Positions 24,920 to 27,340 of a stretch of 27,340 bases of DNA are shown piece by piece. Position numbers and translations under genes: made by a program. The stretch covers positions 1-27,340 of the forward strand of contig CAJULH010000025.1 in the NCBI GenBank assembly GCA_910587175.1, read 5' to 3'. The notes under the pieces were generated by a model, which ran no database searches, was not told where the DNA came from, and saw only the letters and a list, made by a program, of their open reading frames with translations. The DNA comes from Candidatus Gastranaerophilales bacterium. GTDB lineage: Bacteria > Cyanobacteriota > Vampirovibrionia > Gastranaerophilales > Gastranaerophilaceae. The stretch's first letter is position 1. Each line of letters starts with the position of its first letter.

Positions 24920-25215
24920 TATCCTCAAGAGTGTTAGGGCTTACGGGTTTTAACAGATAGAGGAATTCAAATCGTGGGCGGGGTCATTTTTTATGATTTC
25001 CTATTGCATAGATTTCATTAACTGTTTAGTTATTTCAAACAAATTTTCTTACCATGCCTGACTTGTTTTTCAATAAAATTTGTTTTTAGATAAAACCAGA
25101 TTCCGGCATGATATTGAAATACTTAGCTTGGTCTGATGCAATTATCATTTGATAAAGTATACATTATCAAACCAAATCACCCGCCAATATCAGAAACACA
25201 GCTGTACAGTGAAAA
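24920..25215 (+). repeat. array leader, copy 2
   Basis: Duplicate of leader 1 at both ends: AGAGTGTTA, TTACGG, GGAATTCAAATCGT, GGTCATTTTTT at 24929-24992, and the palindrome block with ATCAAACCAAAT, ACACAGCTG at 25146-25205. It is longer in the middle, where AAACAAATTTT (25037-25047) and AAAATTTGTTT (25075-25085) form a perfect 11-bp inverted repeat. Non-coding. Confidence 0.7.
25148..25171. promoter_or_regulatory. leader palindrome, copy 2
   Basis: TTTGATAA, eight bases (AGTATACA), then TTATCAAA. The arms are perfect, and the spacer itself contains GTATAC, so the 24 bases differ from a full palindrome at one pair. The matching element in leader 1 has one arm mismatch. Confidence 0.5.
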
Positions 25216-25485
25216 TTGGTTTTACCCTGTCACAAGCTCTGTGACGCCGGTTCCGGTTACGACACCCTACGCTGCGACTGGGGTAAAGACAGCTGCCCGG
25301 GCTCTGCAAATGGTCACTGCTGGCCGTACCACGTATGGTCAGGCACAGATAGCAGCTCAAGTTACTTTGTTCCTGAACTGAATTCGGGCAATTGGAATCT
25401 TACAGGCGCTTGTGGCAGCGGCTGGTGTTCTACTACCAACGCATTTACTGTGCGCTGTGTCCTGGATTTGTTTTTTTCAAAGTAA
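25216..25485 (+). repeat. cassette 18 (array 2, open)
   Basis: Reads KLCDAGSGYDTLRCDWGKDS, CPGSANGHCWPYHVWSGTD, a variable part with ELNSGNWNLTGACGSGWC, NAFTVRCVLDL, stop. A TTG at 25216 is the only candidate start and has no ribosome site. First cassette after leader 2, and closest to cassette 1, the first after leader 1. Confidence 0.75.
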
Positions 25486-25594
25486 AAAGTATTTATTGCA
25501 GGAAAACTGTTGAAAGACGCTTCACTTCAAATTTTTCAATTTTAAGTTTAGTACAACAGATGGTTTTTGTATTTAATAAATGTATGAAACCATG

Positions 25595-25794
25595 AAAAAA
25601 ATGCAGACAACTGCTACCCGTACCACGTATGGTCGCAAGAGCCTTTTGGCACGAGCGAGCACTGGGCTCCCGGTTTGGTAAACGGTACATTAAATCTTAC
25701 GAATGCCTGCAATACTGGTCACTGCTCGTCTACCTATGCCTTTACTGTGCGCTGTGTCCTGGATTTGAACAAAAATTTCATACCCAACAGATAA
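25595..25794 (+). repeat. cassette 19 (array 2, 5' deleted)
   Basis: Starts at ADNCYPYHVWSQEP and lacks the CPGA block. Compared with cassette 11, a deletion between two GAC repeats would explain it. Variable part with LVNGTLNLTNACNTGHC, then YAFTVRCVLDLN and a stop. It ends 17 bases before the crcB stop, which lies on the other strand. Confidence 0.75.
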
Positions 25795-25810
25795 ATTCAA
25801 ACCACCTATT

Positions 25811-26191
25811 CTAAAAACGTATTTTTGAAGCCAAATACCCAACATATGTGAAAAACAAACCAAAAACACAGCTTAAAAACATATAAAGAAGCCCCTGAAA
25901 AATTTTTCCCACCCTTAAAAACTCAAAAATTTCAAGGTTAAATGTGGAAAAAGTAGTAAGCCCTCCCAAAAAACCGGCTACGATAAATATTTTAAAAACT
26001 TCAGGAAACAATTCGGTTTTATTTAATATATAGCCAAAAACAAAGCCTATTAATAAACATCCCAAAAGATTAACAAAAAGTGTACCAAAAATTGATGTCA
26101 TAAAATATTTTTTAGAAAACCCGGATACAACAAACCTTAAAATTGCACCCAGCCCACCGCCTATAAAAACTGAAATTATTTTATAAACCAT
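25811..26191 (-). CDS. crcB: fluoride channel CrcB/Fluc
   Basis: 126 residues with four membrane helices: a small fluoride-selective channel that works as an antiparallel dimer. Diagnostic stretches: IGGGLGAILRFVVS (helix 1), GTLFVNLLGCLLIG with Asn41, and GFLGGLTTFSTF (73-84) with the Phe-box. Single-gene form, so a homodimer. I looked for a fluoride riboswitch upstream and saw none. 57 bases separate it from the upstream diesterase gene, and the two may be one transcript. Confidence 0.92.
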   Translation of the reverse strand: MVYKIISVFIGGGLGAILRFVVSGFSKKYFMTSIFGTLFVNLLGCLLIGFVFGYILNKTELFPEVFKIFIVAGFLGGLTTFSTFNLEIFEFLRVGKIFQGLLYMFLSCVFGLFFTYVGYLASKIRF

Positions 26192-26248
26192 AACAGAAAA
26201 ATCCTCAATTTTGATAAAGATTTACTTATATTTATTCTACATCAATCT

Positions 26249-27202
26249 TTAAGGATTGTAATAATCTGCAATATCGTCTTCCGTGATTTTATTAGTTGTA
26301 ATACCTTTGCAGTCGTATTCTGCCAATTCCTTTATTTCATCAGAACTATCCACCGTCCAGACTTCAAAATTAAAGCCGGAATCTTCAAGTATTTTGCTTG
26401 AAGTTTTAGAAATCCTGGAAGATTTTAAATCCAAAAATACTTCATTTTTACCGGTTTGTAAATTTTTCAGAGTTTCTATTGTATTTTCATCAACTTCTTT
26501 TTTGCTTAAATACCCAAGTCTCGCCTCCGGCATAGCTTTTGCCATAGTTTTAAGATAATCTTCATTAAAACTTATCCAGGTAATTTTGTCTTCCAGACCG
26601 GCATTTTTTACTGCATCAACAAGAGCTTGTGCTTTTTCATCATTAAAATCTGTAGTTTCTTTTAATTCAACATATAAATTCAAATCATTATCACTTGCAC
26701 AGCTTAAAAGTTCATCAAAACTTGGAATCTTGGTGCCTTTAAAATCATTAGAATACCAGGAACCAAAATCGTATTCCAACAATTTATCATAGGTCATATC
26801 TGAACATTTCCTTGGAAAAAATAACCGCCAGCCATTTTCTTTTCTTGCAGTCCTGTTTATTGTGGCATCATGTAAAATAACAGGCACGCCATCTTTTGTC
26901 CATTCGATATCGCATTCTACTGTACTATAACCTTTTTCAGCCGCAGCAACAAAGGCAGGAATGGTATTTTCAGGAGCAGTTTCCGTATATCCCCTGTGCG
27001 CAATAACTTTTACCTGATTTCCAGCTCTATCAATATCTACGGTATCTGAGGCATCCTGAATATCATAGATATTTTGCGCGCCTTGCAAAAAGATATTCCC
27101 ATCAAAAGCCTGGTTAAAAGATACAGAAAAGGGCAGTCCTGCTTCCAAGGTACTGTTTTGATTACCGTATAAATATCTGCTCTCTATAGCATTTACGCTC
27201 AT
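26249..27202 (-). CDS. glycerophosphodiester phosphodiesterase
   Basis: 317 residues. The GDPD domain covers about residues 65-315 and hydrolyses glycerophosphodiesters to glycerol-3-phosphate and an alcohol. Catalytic and metal residues are in place: HRG (His69, Arg70), PENT (Glu78), VECDIEWTKDGVPVILHD (Glu96, Asp98, His111), and VELKE later. The first 64 residues are an extension with no signal peptide, polar and Asn/Gln-rich, including PFSVSFNQAFDG. Ribosome site AAGAGGAATAG upstream. Cytoplasmic by this reading, though the extension could act as an export or sorting region. Confidence 0.9.
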   Translation of the reverse strand: MSVNAIESRYLYGNQNSTLEAGLPFSVSFNQAFDGNIFLQGAQNIYDIQDASDTVDIDRAGNQVKVIAHRGYTETAPENTIPAFVAAAEKGYSTVECDIEWTKDGVPVILHDATINRTARKENGWRLFFPRKCSDMTYDKLLEYDFGSWYSNDFKGTKIPSFDELLSCASDNDLNLYVELKETTDFNDEKAQALVDAVKNAGLEDKITWISFNEDYLKTMAKAMPEARLGYLSKKEVDENTIETLKNLQTGKNEVFLDLKSSRISKTSSKILEDSGFNFEVWTVDSSDEIKELAEYDCKGITTNKITEDDIADYYNP

Positions 27203-27340
27203 ATTTCTCTATCTATTCCTCTTATAAAGATAAAAAATACATCCCGCTAAAAATTGTCAGATAATAAGAAAACTTTTACAATATATTTTACATTTTAAAT
27301 GGCAAGGATTAACTGCAATATTTTTAAATATAGAGCCCTG
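27203..27340. other. region upstream of the diesterase gene
   Basis: AT-rich and non-coding. It holds the AAGAGGA ribosome site of the diesterase gene on the minus strand. I see no convincing promoter pair, hairpin or repeat here. Confidence 0.5.

Noticed and set aside
17660..25794. CRISPR array
   Set aside because: The units are 200-400 bases, protein-like, without short identical repeats and equal spacers, and no cas genes are present.
17660..25794. Diversity-generating retroelement
   Set aside because: No reverse transcriptase or template repeat is present, and cassette differences include length changes and all base types, not adenine-only changes.
26192..26248. Fluoride riboswitch before crcB
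   Set aside because: The 57-base gap shows none of the expected pseudoknot sequence and is AT-rich.
1..27340. tRNA or rRNA genes, insertion sequences
   Set aside because: No cloverleaf, rRNA core sequence, transposase frame or terminal inverted repeats were recognised by eye.

Overview
The window looks like a low-GC bacterial chromosome. The best guess is a gut-type Melainabacteria (Gastranaerophilales / Vampirovibrionia). This is inferred from AT-rich genes with AGAGGA-type ribosome sites, an 11-subunit complex I operon, ispG, and several lineage-style small proteins with a short 'F-[KRG]-G'-like motif near the N-terminus. No marker gene proves the taxonomy.

Layout. (1) 46-10273: a complete nuoABCDHIJKLMN operon with a recognisable promoter before nuoA and a hairpin terminator after nuoN. 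nuoE, nuoF and nuoG are absent, so the enzyme has no NADH-oxidising module, as in the cyanobacterial-type 11-subunit enzyme. (2) 10298-16978: housekeeping and envelope genes: a small exported protein (-), ispG (-), a YfcE-like phosphoesterase (+), a TPR protein (+), a small membrane protein (+), a lipoprotein with a serpin-like C-terminus (-) and a GT4 glycosyltransferase (-). (3) 17122-17358: a 78-residue protein. (4) 17430-23230 and 24915-25794: two head-to-tail arrays of gene fragments. (5) 23294-23989 and 24159-24833: a coiled-coil protein and a YjbR-family protein lying between the arrays. (6) 25811-27202: crcB and a glycerophosphodiesterase, both on the minus strand.

The most unusual content is the fragment arrays. 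I count 19 cassettes (17 + 2), all on the plus strand, plus two half-cassettes and one isolated tail remnant. Each encodes the C-terminal part of a Cys-rich domain, roughly [TDKLCD..AGYGTLQC] - [SCPGA..GNCYPYHIWSST] - variable part - [YAFSVRCVLDL]. The WSST and SVRC motifs resemble the end of FISUMP/DUF1566-type (C-type-lectin-like) domains. No cassette has a signal peptide, most have no credible start, several carry stops or frameshifts, and the terminal VRCVLD box is nearly invariant at the nucleotide level, wobble bases included. Both arrays begin with the same non-coding leader, which holds a near-palindrome. The whole resembles silent donor arrays such as pilS or vls. My hypothesis is that these are recombination donors for an expressed surface or ligand-binding gene elsewhere in the genome. 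A decaying tandem duplication is the main alternative.

The respiratory, isoprenoid and envelope genes appear unrelated to the arrays. The arrays are much richer in GC than the genes around them.
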